Shown in pieces: positions 23,001 to 35,859 of a stretch of 64,000 nt of DNA. The stretch's first letter is position 1. The number at the start of each line of letters is the position of its first letter. Position numbers and translations under genes: made by a program. Source of the stretch: Loxodes magnus (lineage: Eukaryota > Ciliophora > Karyorelictea > Loxodida > Loxodidae); NCBI GenBank assembly GCA_946699065.1, contig CAMPDV010000898.1:62001-126000 (forward strand), read 5' to 3'. The notes below the pieces were generated by a model. That model worked only from the letters and a program-made list of their open reading frames with translations. It was not told where the DNA came from and searched no databases.

Positions 23001-24860
23001 TTCGGGAACCATTTGCTCTTTCTTCTTTATAATTTCTATCACCTTTTTTAAACCTTTAATACAACAGTTATGACTGGAAACTGTAATTAGATAATCTATT
23101 AACTTTATGTCTCTTTAAAGTTTTTTCCAAGTAGTTTCAACATTGCTCAACTAGTGTTTAGGTGATTTTAATAGGAAAGTTCATTCATTAGTATATACTA
23201 TAACTTTTATTTTGTTTGGTATCATGTCGTATAAACTAAAGCCTTATAACTATGGAAGACTAAACTGTCTTTAGTTTGGTTGCTTCGCTCTCGTGATTTG
23301 GTCTAGTTTCCTCACAACTTTGCACTTTTTTATTGAGGGTTAAGATTAACTAACCTGAATTTTATTGCTATTTTCTGGATGATTTTGTATTATAGTGATT
23401 ACTCTGATAGTTCTATATAAATATTTCCCTAAATATCTATATAGAAAGGTAAAAGACAACACTCTCTGGTTTAGATTCGCATTCAGGTTATCAGCGAATG
23501 TTAATATGCTAAGTGATTTGATAAAAATGTAGACTTACTATAAAATAGCTATCAATACTCGAGGCAGTATCCAAGATTTAAGCTCTCAAGAATAAGAAAT
23601 AATATCTTAGAAGATGGACACTAATTCAGAAAATTAGTCGAGCTTACTAAAGCTAAGCAAAGTAAATCATAATAGCAACGGTTAAGTACTTACAAAGATG
23701 GATGAAGCTAATTTAAGTTAGAGTATAACAATCCACAGAAAATTAAAGCAGTAAATATTTCCTAATTTAGATCATTCACTATAATCGAGAGATTTGAAGA
23801 ACCAGACTATCGGAATTTTAAGCCTGAATGTCATAAATAGCTTTCACTGGATGTTAGTAAGATCTCCTAGATATGAATACTTATTTACTCTATATTTGGG
23901 CTTTTTATATTTTATTGGTTTAAGGATAATTTTTCTATATACTAGCAAATTATAAAGAAGCTATACAAAATTTACATTTATAAAAATAAGGAAAAAGAAG
24001 ATAAAACAATTAAAAGGATTAACAAAGCATTAAAGAGCTTTAGTCTCTTCTTATTAAGTTATAAGACTAAAATATAAAGCTAAAAATATGAAATTGAAGC
24101 ATATCAAATAGAATTAAAGTTTACCTTCTAAATAAAGTAAGGAGATAAAAACTAGATGTACTAGTATAAATATAATAAGATCCAATTTTCACATATTCAT
24201 AGTTAATTTATTTCTTATAAAAATAGAAAGCTTTATAAGGTAATATCACTATATTTAGATTAATAATTAGAGAGTATAAAGATAATCAAATAGATTAGAG
24301 TATTATTAAAATAAGCTTTTAATTTTATAAAGCAAAGTAGAACTGCTATAAAGTAACTAAAAGTGAAATAAAAAGAAATAAATCGAACAAATTTGGAAAG
24401 AGCTGTCTCTTTTTTAAATTTATATTTAAAAGGAAAGATGATACAATTGTTTAAGTTAAGACATAAAATAAATTAATATTTCATAGCTAAAAAGGAAAAT
24501 AAAGTTAGCTTTGCTATAAAAATTATTCTGAATGTAATAAATTCTAAGGAATAACTTAAAAGAATAATTACGGTATTTAGTTATTAAAATCATAAAATTG
24601 TAAATAGAACTATTATTTAAATTACTCTGGAGTTAAATCTAAAAGATGTTTAAAATAAGAATGATTATTGCTTTATAAATTATTTTAAGGATATAATTAA
24701 CTTAAAAAGAAATTTATTAGTTTGGAAGTTTTATCATCAATTAATATAAAAGTCATTGTAAGAACCTTATAAAATTTATATAGCTCTATTTTAAGAAATT
24801 TCAATAGATACCTATTAAAAATATGATTTCATCAAACTCTAAATTTAAGCATTCAATTGA
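20089..24860 (+). CDS. Receptor with two PBP1/ANF-type ligand domains and about eight membrane spans
   Basis: The largest convincing gene. ATG 20089 opens a frame continuous to about 23.7 kb. A signal peptide (MVIFLLIFNFFSQYAQTQ) leads into two type-1 periplasmic-binding-protein (ANF receptor-like) domains. Landmarks are HYFNWRRIGIFQ near residue 134 and FPTFVRTIYSDAYMSQL with IYKWKKIAILYQ near residue 461-490. A Cys-rich CAACP motif follows, then about eight hydrophobic spans (residues ~777-1110). The loop after span 4 has VDFDKSGSLNFNE, which fits an EF-hand loop, flanked by Cys. The family binds extracellular ligands, so this is probably a surface chemoreceptor; the ligand is unknown. Trp is encoded by both TGG and TGA. 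Between about 23.5 and 23.9 kb the best frame changes (short intron or frameshift), and helix-rich sequence continues to TGA 24858-24860. The 3' part is less certain than the 5' part. Confidence 0.8.
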
Positions 24861-24864
24861 CTTA

Positions 24865-26780
24865 AGTTTAGCCAAAGTCTTAACCTCAGAAAAGGCACCA
24901 TTAAAAGCAAAATATTTCACTTAAAGAAACATTTAAAACTTTTTTTATTATCAGATTTGAAATAAAAAACCTTCGGCCAGTGTCCTCTATATTTTTTTAA
25001 TATTTAAGTTTCTTTAGCATAATTCATAAATACATTTTTCTTTTATTACGTTTCGAAGTTGTAAGATAAAATAAAAATATAATGAATACAAATTTTTTAA
25101 ATTTGAAATGATATATGCTAAAATCTTTTTCGAAATTAATATTTTTTTATAAAAATTTTAGATAAAAACTAGAAAAAATACTTTAAGCTTCTGCAATTTT
25201 TTAGGATCTGTTTTATGTACTTAATTTAAATTTAGTTTCCTTTACCTTAAATAAGTAATTGTTGATATATTTAATGATTTAGATTTTTTTAAGAATGATT
25301 TATCTATTTGTTCTTGATAATTTTTATTAAATTATGTTCTTATTATTTAAATTAATGAATTTAAACTAAGATCAAATTATATATGTTTTAAGCTATTTTT
25401 AGGTAATTTTTATATGAATATACTCTTAAGAATAAGCATGATTAAATTAAATTTGAATTATTCTCTTAATTTATATCTAATTAATTTAAAGTTAATCTCA
25501 AAACTATTCACTTAAATTATCAAATAATAGTTAATAGTTTCCTGCTATTTATATTGATAATGCTGCTTATGAACTTAAGCTTATTCTTATTAATTATTAT
25601 TTTTAACCAAATTAAAGGTGTTTTATTATATTTTAGATTATTAAGTATTATATTATTCTAGTGGGTAAAATACTTTCTCTTTTCTTATTTTCTACAACCT
25701 AGTTCTTACTAAAGCCTTTATAATATAAAAGGAATAATAATTTTAAATATAAGTACTATTATTCAGAAAAATAATGGCTATTATTTAAAATATTTGGATC
25801 TTAGAACTTATTTATAGTAATAATCAATCATTATCATTTAAGCTTATTTTTACAAGCTAAGAATAAAATTAAAGTTATTAACGTCAGCTTTCTATTTATA
25901 AGTTGAGATTAACTTTTCGCTTTTAAAATCCTAAAGGTAATTTTAACCTTTCTGATTTAAAAACTAGGAAAGACAAACGGTGGCATTATTTATTAAAAAG
26001 GCAGTTATCTACATTTATATATAACTTATTATTTTAAAGAGATTCCTTAGAGTTTATAGATCTAAAGGTATATTGTTACAATCAGTTACATTATTTATAT
26101 TTTTAGGTTTTGTACTCTCTAACCTTTACTTATTTTATGATTTATAGTTATAACTTCAATATATTTCTTAAGACTTAGTTATATATAAAACTCCTAATGT
26201 TGCTTCTTAATTTTTATATTATTAGATAAATAATAAAAGTATTAAAACCTTAAAATTTTAATATAAGTAGCTTAAATCAAATAATTTAATTAAATTTTAA
26301 AAGAGAAACCTAATTTAGATAAGCAAATTCAAATCTTCATTTTACTAATCAAACTTAGAGTAGAGATAGTACAACTTAGACTAAAATAGGCAACTCTAAG
26401 TTAATTAAACCCACTAAAATATCAGAATATTAGAATCAGAAATTAAATTATTAAATTATAATATCATTGCAAGTATTAACCAATACCTTTAAATTTATGT
26501 ATAATATTCCTATTTTTTATTTCCATATGTACAAAATTATTATGATTCAAGGAACATTATTACTAAAAGCTATCTAAAAGGATTAGACATCAATTGGGGA
26601 AAAATTTAGAAATTTAATTTATAAAAGTCAATAAATACTTTAAAGCTATTTTATGAATTTTTAAAATGGGGAGTAGAAGAAGGAAAGATAAAGTTATGTA
26701 TGCAAGAATTTTTATTTATATAAAATAAATGTCTTGCTAGATATAGATAAAATAACTTATGTAAAGAAAAAATTTAATTT
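24865..26780. other. AT-rich stretch with no supported gene
   Basis: Very AT-rich spacer after the receptor gene with long T- and A-runs. I see no coherent translation, RNA gene or repeat, apart from a short (AATA)n run at its right edge around 26786-26810 that borders the inverted repeat. Confidence 0.45.
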
Positions 26781-26783
26781 AAA

Positions 26784-27302
26784 TAATAATAAATAAATAA
26801 ATAAATTTTATTATAGAGCGCGTAGCACTCTCGTTGGTGCGCAGCTCTTTAAAAAAAAAATTTCATACTACAAGAATGTTTGTTACTGATAAAATTATCA
26901 GATACTGATAAACCTTGTTCAATACTGGTATAATTATTCAGTACTGATAAAAATGTTCAATACTGATATAATTTTAGAATACTCGTAATCTTTAATACTT
27001 GCTGGAGGTCCAAGGACATGGCAGGATTGTGTCTCATTGCATCACCAAAGCAGAGGACGACATGTGTCAATTATGGGTACTTAAATTCCCCATCTCTGAT
27101 GAAGCTCGCAATATTATTTCTTTTTCGTTCCAGAATTAAAAATAAACGAAGCCAAGCCAGTGTCGAAGGTCTAAGAATCTTATGTCTCGAGGCCAAACCA
27201 AAGCAGAGGAAGACATAAAGTTGAAAATGTGTACTTAACTTCCCCATCCTCTGATGAAGATGACCTTGTTGTTCACCTTCGAACAACTTTGGCGGTTTTA
27301 AA
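26784..27302 (+). repeat. ~0.5 kb inverted repeat, left copy
   Basis: This is the reverse complement of about 56427-56954 with high identity. It starts with an (AATA)n tract and an imperfect GC-rich hairpin, GAGCGCGTAGCAC...GTGCGCAGCTC (26816-26850). Next comes an iterated region (26890-26990) with several copies of a ~25-base unit built around CAATACTGATA / CAGTACTGATA. Two diverged copies of a segment starting ACCAAAGCAGAGGA (27043 and 27198) follow. It ends near GGCGGTTTTAAA. The short ORFs here (27018-27218 plus, 27071-27286 minus) overlap each other and are not supported as genes. A non-autonomous transposon or the termini of a larger element are both possible. Confidence 0.75.
26890..26995 (+). 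repeat. Iterated ACTGATA motif array
   Basis: At least five imperfect repeats of a unit near 20-28 bases, each containing (C)A(G/A)TACTGATA or a close variant, in the left inverted repeat. The mirrored array is at about 56755-56870. Such subterminal iterons are common transposase-binding sites in DNA transposons; that role is inference here. Confidence 0.55.
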
Positions 27303-27304
27303 AA

Positions 27305-28895
27305 ATATCCTAATAAAAGTGATTTTTCACTTAAAAAAGGTATAAAAAGAAAAATGATTTAAATAATATTAAAACTGAAATTTTATAAAAGTTCCCTTTT
27401 ATAATAAGAGTGGAAACAATAAAAAGTATAAGGTAAGAAATTGAAATGAGATCAAAAGTTTAGCATGATCAATTTTTATAACATCTATTTGTCTAAAAAT
27501 TTGCTAAGAAAAAATATCTTAAACATATAAATAAAGAGACTGATTTCTCATAAATAATCTATTTCATTTAAATAAATTCTTTATTATTATGTCATATTCA
27601 AAATATTTAAAATAATGGTGGGAGCAAGATTTTGAACTTCTGATTATATCTTCAATTCATAGGAAAAACCCTGGCTGGATTTAAGATCTTGAAGGAAAGG
27701 TTTCTGGAGATTGTCCGAATTCGATAGGGGCTTGAAGTCTATGATCATAGAATGTTCATTGAATACACATAGCGATCTTTGTACGCAGAAAATCAGAAGC
27801 AGAATATCCCCGTAATATTCGTTAAGAGGTAATCAGATAACACAGCATGACGTAGCTAAGATATACTCAAAATATAAAAGTTAATAAATATAATCTTTAA
27901 ATTAAACTTGATAGCTTCCGTTTAAATTAATTTATTAAGATGAAATAACAAAAAATTGAAAGTTTGCTTTGGATTAATTTTCAATAAAAAGATTTTCACT
28001 TAAAAGGTTTCAAATTATAATCTTGATTATAACTATATAAATTAATAAGTAGCTAAAATAAATTAAGTTCATAGAAAGCATAAAATCTTTTTATTAATAT
28101 AAAGATAATTGTAAGCACATTTCTAATAAATTAACTATTTAAAAAATTTGAAAAGTAAGCAATATAAAATAAACCAACAAAGCAGTAAGAGGAATCTATA
28201 AAAATTATTAGATCTTGAATAAATTTAGATAAATCTCAATAAAAATATTATATATCTCCAGGTATATTTGAATAATTATAAATGGGAGTATAATTAATAT
28301 CTTTTAAGCTTTGTAATTTGAATCTTTTTCTAATTAAAATTACAGAATATCCAATCATATCTTCATTAATTTAAATTAAGCATAAGAGATAGAGAGGATA
28401 TATAAATTATTAAAAAATCAAGAACACTTAAACATAATTAAGATTGTATACTTAACATTAAGTTGGAAATAAAAATAAATAAAAATTTAAACTAACTAAA
28501 TGAGATTCTTGGTCAATAATTTATAAGGTATTGAAGAGATATAAATGTTTAAAAACTCATATTATTTCTATCTAATATTATTTTTCGAATCTTCTTTTAC
28601 TTTATAATTTTTTTTATTTTTTAAATTAATTTATCCTCTTTTTCCCAATTTTTCATTATCTTCAAATTTTAAATTTTATATTTCTACTTTTAATCATTTT
28701 TAAGTTAACCTTCGTTCTCTTATCCATTTTTATAATTTTCTTTACTTTTACCTTTTTATATCCTTCATATTTACTACCTTCCTTGCTTTTCTAAAAGTTA
28801 ATTTTGGGAGTTATTCTCTAAGTTTTTAAATTCATATTCTGTTTTTTAATCTTCAACATTTATGTTTTTTTTAAGTTTTATATTTTTTTTATTTC
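27305..28895. other. AT-rich stretch with no supported gene
   Basis: Between the left inverted repeat and copy B. A slightly more balanced patch at about 27.60-27.87 kb stands out in base composition, but I could not match it to any RNA or protein family. The rest is plain AT-rich sequence. Confidence 0.4.
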
Positions 28896-29699
28896 TAATT
28901 TTCCAACTTAAATTAGAATCTCTAATAGCACTATCTAAGAAATATAAATACTAAATAGCTGTATATAGTTATACCTGTATTATGTAGACAGATTAATAGC
29001 AATATTTTTACTCTTTTAGTTAAATAAATTTATTTGATTCATGTTTAGTTATTAATAGTTGGATTCTCACTGATCATCATAAAACTCTATAATTTTAATA
29101 AATTTTGGATTCTTTTACTCAAATTCGCGTTGAATATAGAAATGCCATGATTAAGTTTTTTTGCTGTTTTTTTCTCTGATTTAACTAAAAGAATTTTTCT
29201 TAGTAGGTCTTACATACTAATAACTTAATTAAACTACTCATTCTAAAGGTAATACCTAAAGCTTTATTTCTTTTTTATCATTATATATTTATTAGACTAA
29301 AATCCTACTCAAATATTTTAAATATGATTTTTATAATTAAAATATTGCAACTTGATGTTCATATAAGCTTAGTCTTTTTATATAAAGCAAAGCTTAATAG
29401 CTATATTTATTACCCTTTTATGATGAAATAAGTAAATAGTAACTTAACCTTTTTATATCCTTTATAGTAGTTATTTTTAACCATAATAAACAAATTAGAT
29501 TATAGATATTTTATAAGACTAGTAGCTTATCCTTTGTTGTTTACTTTATACTAATTTAATTAGAAGAAATTAGATAATACGCATATACACCCTTTAATAT
29601 ATTTAAACTAGATTTATCCTTTACTTTGTAAATTAACTCTTAAACCTTCAATTAATATAGTTTTAAATGACAAGTTAAAAGGAAATATCAAAGAACTAT

Positions 29700-31250
29700 T
29701 TTTTAATTTATTTATTCCCTTTTTCAGATTAACTAGGTGGTCTCAAATTAGAACCTATTGCTATACATATAAAACTCCTATTTCTCAATTTTTAATAATT
29801 AGTTTTTTTAATTCTAGTTCTCTTATTACAGTCATATTTTATGCTTGGTTAAGATTATTAAAGACTTAAATTATTTTATTTAATACTTATAGAAGCAAAA
29901 ATTAGATCTACTAATAACAGAAGTTATTTTAAAGTTAGTTTTAGTCTTTTTATAATTTAAATTGTCCTATCTTCAAACTCTTAATTTTAGCCTATTAATT
30001 TTGCCTAAATTAATCTAATAAGCTTTTTTCCTAGTCCTTATATATTTCCATTTGATTCTTTTGTTACTCACAACTTTTTAATATAGAGACCATTATCATA
30101 ATAATTTGATTTCTATTTATTTATCTTTACTTTTCAGTTTGGAAACTAATATCTACATTTATAGCCAAAGGATATCTTTGCATAGCTAAACTTTAATACT
30201 TCTATTAATCAAAAGATTTAATATAAGAGTCAGAATTTTTAAACTAAGTTTTTGAATCTTTAGACTCTAGAACCACTAAAGAGTCTAATATTTAAGGTAA
30301 GAAAATTTATATTTAGAATATCCGAGATTTTACTCTAAGTAGCTTGAGTCTTTAAGACCAACATCATTATCATTTTAAGATTTTATTTATCAGGAGTAGA
30401 TTAAATTACTCTGGTTTACTATTAAAAGCAACTTCAATAAACCTGATAAATAGCGGAATATTAGATTTAGTAATTCCTATATTGAAGGTATCGAAAAAGT
30501 AGATACGTTATCTGCTTGCATAGGGAAAAGAAAATAATGATATATAGCTAATAGTTAATAGGATTCTTTAGACAATGGTATTTATTTAAGTATCTAGTAA
30601 TATAAGCTACTATTATCAGATATAATTAAATTAATATATTGAGCTAGAAATATATAGACTAATAGTTAATTAATATAGCTACTTCAATTGAGCACAAGAA
30701 GAAAGATTAAGAAGAATAGAAAGAAGCAACCAGGAAAACTTTAAGATGATATTATGATTCTAAAGATATAGGTATTGGTAAGGGTAAAATAATAGTAACT
30801 AGCATAATAATAATTAATCTTTTAATAAATGATATAAACTTAAGGATAAGTTACACTTATCATTTTAATATAGCTTGATAATGTCTTATCTTATAATGAC
30901 TTAATTATTAATTAAATAGATAAATAATTTATCTTGCTAGACTTATCACCAACAATTAAATTCATAATCTTTTTTAAGTTCCTGGAAATAATCGATGATT
31001 TCTACTTTAGATTTGGTTTGATAGATATATTTCATATCTCGCCGATTCATCTAACATTTCATATGAGATCTTGATACCTATTTTGCTAAAAGGGTTGATA
31101 TGTTGAAGCATTATATTTGGAGATCCTTTTTTATTAAAGTAAAATTAATAATAGAAATTAACCTTCACATGTAGTTAATGAGATTTTTTAAAGAATTCTA
31201 CTGTCTAGTCAGTTAATAATAGTCATATTAGTAATCAATAAATTTAAATC
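29700..31250 (-). pseudogene. Y2 gene relative, copy B
   Basis: The minus strand matches the Y2 gene of copy A (11.64-13.1 kb). Recognisable pieces include MLQHINPFSK near 31.1 kb, LFPGTQKRLW and MLVTIILPLP near 30.8 kb. Length differences between them change the frame relative to A (for example after NPFSK), so this copy is damaged or intron-containing. No function is recognised. Confidence 0.4.
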
Positions 31251-32558
31251 AAATACCTTGATATACTTAAACTAAGTTAACCTTAGATGTCTGTATTAAA
31301 TCATAATCTAAACCTGATTAACAAGAAAATAATAGTAACTAGAACTAATATTTCATCTAAAGATCCAAGATCAAAGATACTCTATTTTTTATATTAAGCT
31401 AATAAAATAATCTCTAGTAATAAATAGAAATCTACTTAATATATTATATGGTGAATATTCAATATAATTTAGGACAAATTATAAGTAAATTTGGTAGATA
31501 AATTAGCTTTAAAGTATAAAAGTTAGGTGAATGTATTTGATGTTTAGAAGATATGTTAAGGAGACTTATTTATAATTTATTGAAATTAATTAAAGTTTGA
31601 ATTTATACTTAGGAAATTAACAGAAAGAAATATAACATAGACTTTAGACAATACATTTGTATTTAGTAGAATATTATTCATATTAAGGTTTTGTTGATTT
31701 TCATTTATTTGATAAGATAATTTGTCAATTTTTTATTTGGATTAATAGCTGGCAAAAAACTTCTTGCTATTGGGGATATTCAAATTGTAGTACTTTTCAT
31801 AAGTACTATATGTTAATCTTTATCAATGTCTTTATAACTTTCGGATTTACAATGGAGCTTCTACTAAAGTTACTCTTTTTCTTTACTCTTTTAAAGAGAT
31901 ATCTAAAATGTTTATATCCCTTAAAAAAATAACTAACTCGAAATTACATACTTAAAGACAAAAATTTAATTAAAATATCTTAATAAAACATTCCAAACAC
32001 TAAGCATTACCAATATCTCTTTTTTACTAGCATGCCTCTCTTATTCTATTCATATAATGCTCAGCTTATTTAGTTAAATATTCTTTCCCTTACTAGAAAT
32101 TTAGCCAATAATTTTTTATAAGCCTTACCAGTTTTAAGTATCAATTTTTCTATTTCTTAAAGCTGTTGGCCGTTAAAATTTGACTAATTATGATATCGCT
32201 TTATCTCTCTCTTAACCATTCTTTTAATACACATTATGTGACAAGAAATCATATTTACATCTGTTGTTTATCATCCTAGTTATGGATCAACTCAAAATGC
32301 TACTTACCTTCAATATCCCTTTTACAGTCCTTCTCAAAATACTAGTACTATTCTCTTAGCTATTTATCTACATCATGGTTTCACTCTATGGCGATAGTTA
32401 CCAGCATACTTTGATTAAATGTGAATGTTTAATAATTAAATTACCTTTAATTTATACTCCATATTGAGCATATAGCTAGCAAGGACTTTTCAATTTGTTA
32501 TGAATATAATTAAACCTTCAGAGAGATTTAAATTGCTCTAAGTATTTTTTTATAAAAA

Positions 32559-33720
32559 ATGTAGAAACAGAATTCGGATGAATACCTAAAACGCATATCT
32601 ACAAGAAAAAACTAGGAAACTTTGGAACTAAAGAAAAGGGGTCTTTCTTTGGGTAAATAAGGTAAGGCACACTGGTTATGGACGAGTTATGAGGAGAAAG
32701 GCTCCGAGTAAAAGCTTAAAAGCAAGGTGGAATAGAAAGGCTTCAAAGGTGCTGAAACTTAGAACTTATAGCATTAAAAGATACGATAAATTTGCGATGA
32801 TTACTATGCTGCTGACGGAACAGTCTATACTGAAAGGCTTAAAGTCTTGGAACAGCCTTTTAAAGGAAATTTAAAGAGTCTAAATCAAAACATGAATAAG
32901 AAAAGCTAAAATAAGAGATTTATCTCAAAGGATTCAGAATCCACCCCTAAAATAAGAAGTAATTAAAGCTAATCTATTTGGAATAGCTCTCAATATGTTA
33001 ATTAAAAAATACCAGCTAGCAAAGTTTAAGCACTCTAATAATAAAAATAAAGCAAACTAAAAGCAAAAGTTGGTAATATAAGCTCGATAGCAATGGAATA
33101 GTAAGAAGCATAAGATTGGAAAAAGTTTATGACTTCATAATAGTTTATTCCCTGTAGTTAAACAAAAAAGCTAAAGGAAAAAAACTTAACAGATTTTATA
33201 AACACATCTAAGCAATAAGTCTTGGTAAAAAATGGCTTTGTGCTCCTAAAATAAGAGAATGAAAGAGTTAAAAAAGCAAATAGCACTTAGATTTTTAAAA
33301 ATTAAAGCTAATTTACCAATCTTAGCATTATAGCAAAGAAAGTACTTCAATATCTCCGTCAAATTAAGAATGATTTTCTAGTGATAGAGTATTCTCTAAT
33401 TTATAGCTTCAAAATAATGAAGAAGAAAACGAGATTGAAGCTTCTGAAGAAGGAAACAAGAATGAATCTGACTATGTAGCTTTCTTGCTTTTTTTCTTGG
33501 CAATTTTATTTCTATTTTATTTTTACCTAGTAGCCTGTACATGACCAATTCACTTACGTACACTTATACTTATTTTTAACTTATTAGTCATCAAAATTCT
33601 CTCTTTTGTTTCATATTCCAATTTTAAACTCCTATTTCCTAATTTTCTTAGAGTTTATAAATGTTTCTATTTATTTTATACCTAAAATCAGAAAATACTA
33701 GAACATAAATTTCGAAATAA
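32559..33720 (+). pseudogene. Y1 protein gene, copy B, with one frameshift
   Basis: ATG 32559 aligns with the Y1 start of copy A. The frame is conserved through the CDD(Y/W)YAADGTVY motif and the Gln-rich region (KVQALQQQKQSKLKAKVGNI). One base is missing at about 33325-33340. Beyond it the A-like frame resumes shifted, through ESTSIS, the acidic stretch and the membrane end (DYVAFLLFFLAILFLFYFYL with TGA at 33542). Similarity continues past A's proposed stop. A second one-base change lies near 33.71 kb. The standard-code ORF at 32689-32874 is a shadow. This is either a young pseudogene or a gene with a tiny deletion. Confidence 0.6.
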
Positions 33721-35859
33721 TTAACATATGCTTCAATAGGATTCACTAGATGAGTAATAAAAGAGGAAGAAGATATTAGAAGTGTCAGATAAATACATAA
33801 GAATGATGCAAAATGATTAAACATATTAAATATCTGATAATATCGTTAAGCAAAATGACTATCATAGGTAAAATTTATTAAAGGATTTGTATTAAATAGC
33901 TTAATTTTAAATATACAGTCAATTATAAACTTTGCGAGCAAGGAACTAAACTTTATATAATAAAGGCTTTATTTCTACCAGCTGGAACATATTTAAAGGT
34001 GATATATTGTTTAATAATTATAAAATAAATAGGTAAAGAGTTTTAATAGCTAGCCTCTATTTAAGCATTATTTGCAACTTTATGAGTTTAGATTTTAATT
34101 ATTAGATAGTAAACTTAACTTTATGACTTTTTCATGTCTATTATTAAACCTAAAATTTCCCTTTTAATATATTAAAAATATAACAAGCAAAATTAATATT
34201 CCACTCATTCAGCTCGAGTATCTTATACTTAGATAATCATCTTCAAATTAATACAAATGTGAATATTAAGATATTAATATGAGCTTATATTTTCATCGAA
34301 ACTTAGATTAAAAGCTTAATTTCTAACTACTATATAGATAATATATGCAAAGTATTGCTAAGGAAGTATCAACATTGCTGCTATTAATAAGTTGTATATA
34401 TCCTCTAATTTTATAACTCATCTTTAATCAGATTACTAGAAGAGATATCTAATAAAAGTTATTCAACACTTACAATTCTTCTCTTTATTGATCTGGAAAT
34501 TGATGTTTTTAATACTAAAAAAGCAAAACTTTGTCTAAGCTTAAAAGCTGATTTTAGTTATTATGCTTGCAGAGAAGTCGTTTAGACTTCAATGTATTTA
34601 GATAATTTAAATTATCCTTTAATTGCATATAATCCTCTATGATCAATTGCTTTAAATAAAGACATTAGAATTTTCTATTAAAACATAACTTAAAATTTCA
34701 AAAGGATGTAAACTAATAATTAATATAACAATAAACAGTAACTAATTACTATATACTTTAGTAGATAATTGAAATACATACTTCTAAATATATTTCCCTT
34801 TTTTTAATTCGATTTTGGTTTGAAAATTAAATTAAACTTAATTAAATAACTAAATTTCTTTAAGTCAAGCATTATTAAACTTTATGATTGATAATTCTTT
34901 TTATTGATTTATGTATAATACAATCTTTATTTGCATGAGATTTAAATAAGTTTATACAATAGTTCTGTCTAGGTTTTGTTTCCCTTCTTTTTAAAACGTA
35001 CCCCTGCCTATGCTAATATTTTTTAGCTGTTCTGTAGATGGTCTCACTTATGATTGTTAGAAAAAGGTTTTGAATCTGATTCTTACTGAATTATTTTGTT
35101 ATCCTTCGTTATTTTCTTTGCTGATATTGAGAACTTATTTGTTGATCCCTTTAAGATCTTTAAGACATCCAAGTACTTTTAATAAAACATAAGAAGGAAA
35201 GAAAACTTAATATTGATTTTATGAAGGTTAATGCTTTATAGATATGAGATTACTAAGCTTAAAAGAAACCATATGATGAAGGAATAAAATAAAAAAGTCT
35301 TTAATGAATAAAGTTATTTTGTAAACCCTTAATTCTATTTTATTCAAATTTTGTTTTAATAATTTTCTCTTTAAATGAAGATATTTAAAATAATAATTGA
35401 TAATAGATTTTCTTAAAAGGTTATTTTCTTAATTTATTTAAAAATAATCAATATTAAAAACACTAATAGCCAGAAAAGGTTTAAATAAGTAATTTCAAAA
35501 CTAACCAAAGCTTAGATATATTAAGTTATATCTTAGGATTTCAAGTTATCATAACAACTTAAATAATTAAAGATAGTGAGCTATATGCAACGATTCTTGA
35601 CTCAATTAATGATCCTTAAAATTATACTTCCATTTATAATTTCTTTTATCTTTATCTTAGCGAGATTATTCTAGAAATATACAAGCTTAACTTTTTATTT
35701 TAATAATGTTTAATAAAAGTTAATAATAATCATGCATACCTAGTAATTTTTATTAATAAGTTAGGAAGATTTTGAGAAATATAAATTATATATAATTAAG
35801 TTGTTTTGCTGTTTCATCCTTTCACTATCAAATAAAAGTAAGAAGATATTAAAACCATT

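Noticed and set aside
26890-26995. Iterated motif resembling a CRISPR-like array
   Set aside because: The units are imperfect, unevenly spaced and AT-rich, without constant repeat and variable spacer pattern, and the genome is eukaryotic.
27018-27286. Overlapping opposite-strand ORFs in the left inverted repeat, the plus one kept in the right repeat
   Set aside because: The conservation is explained by the high identity of the whole repeat; both strands are open at once and no family is recognisable.
27600-27870. Possible structured RNA in a less AT-rich patch
   Set aside because: No match to a known RNA and no clear hairpin by eye; only base composition stands out.
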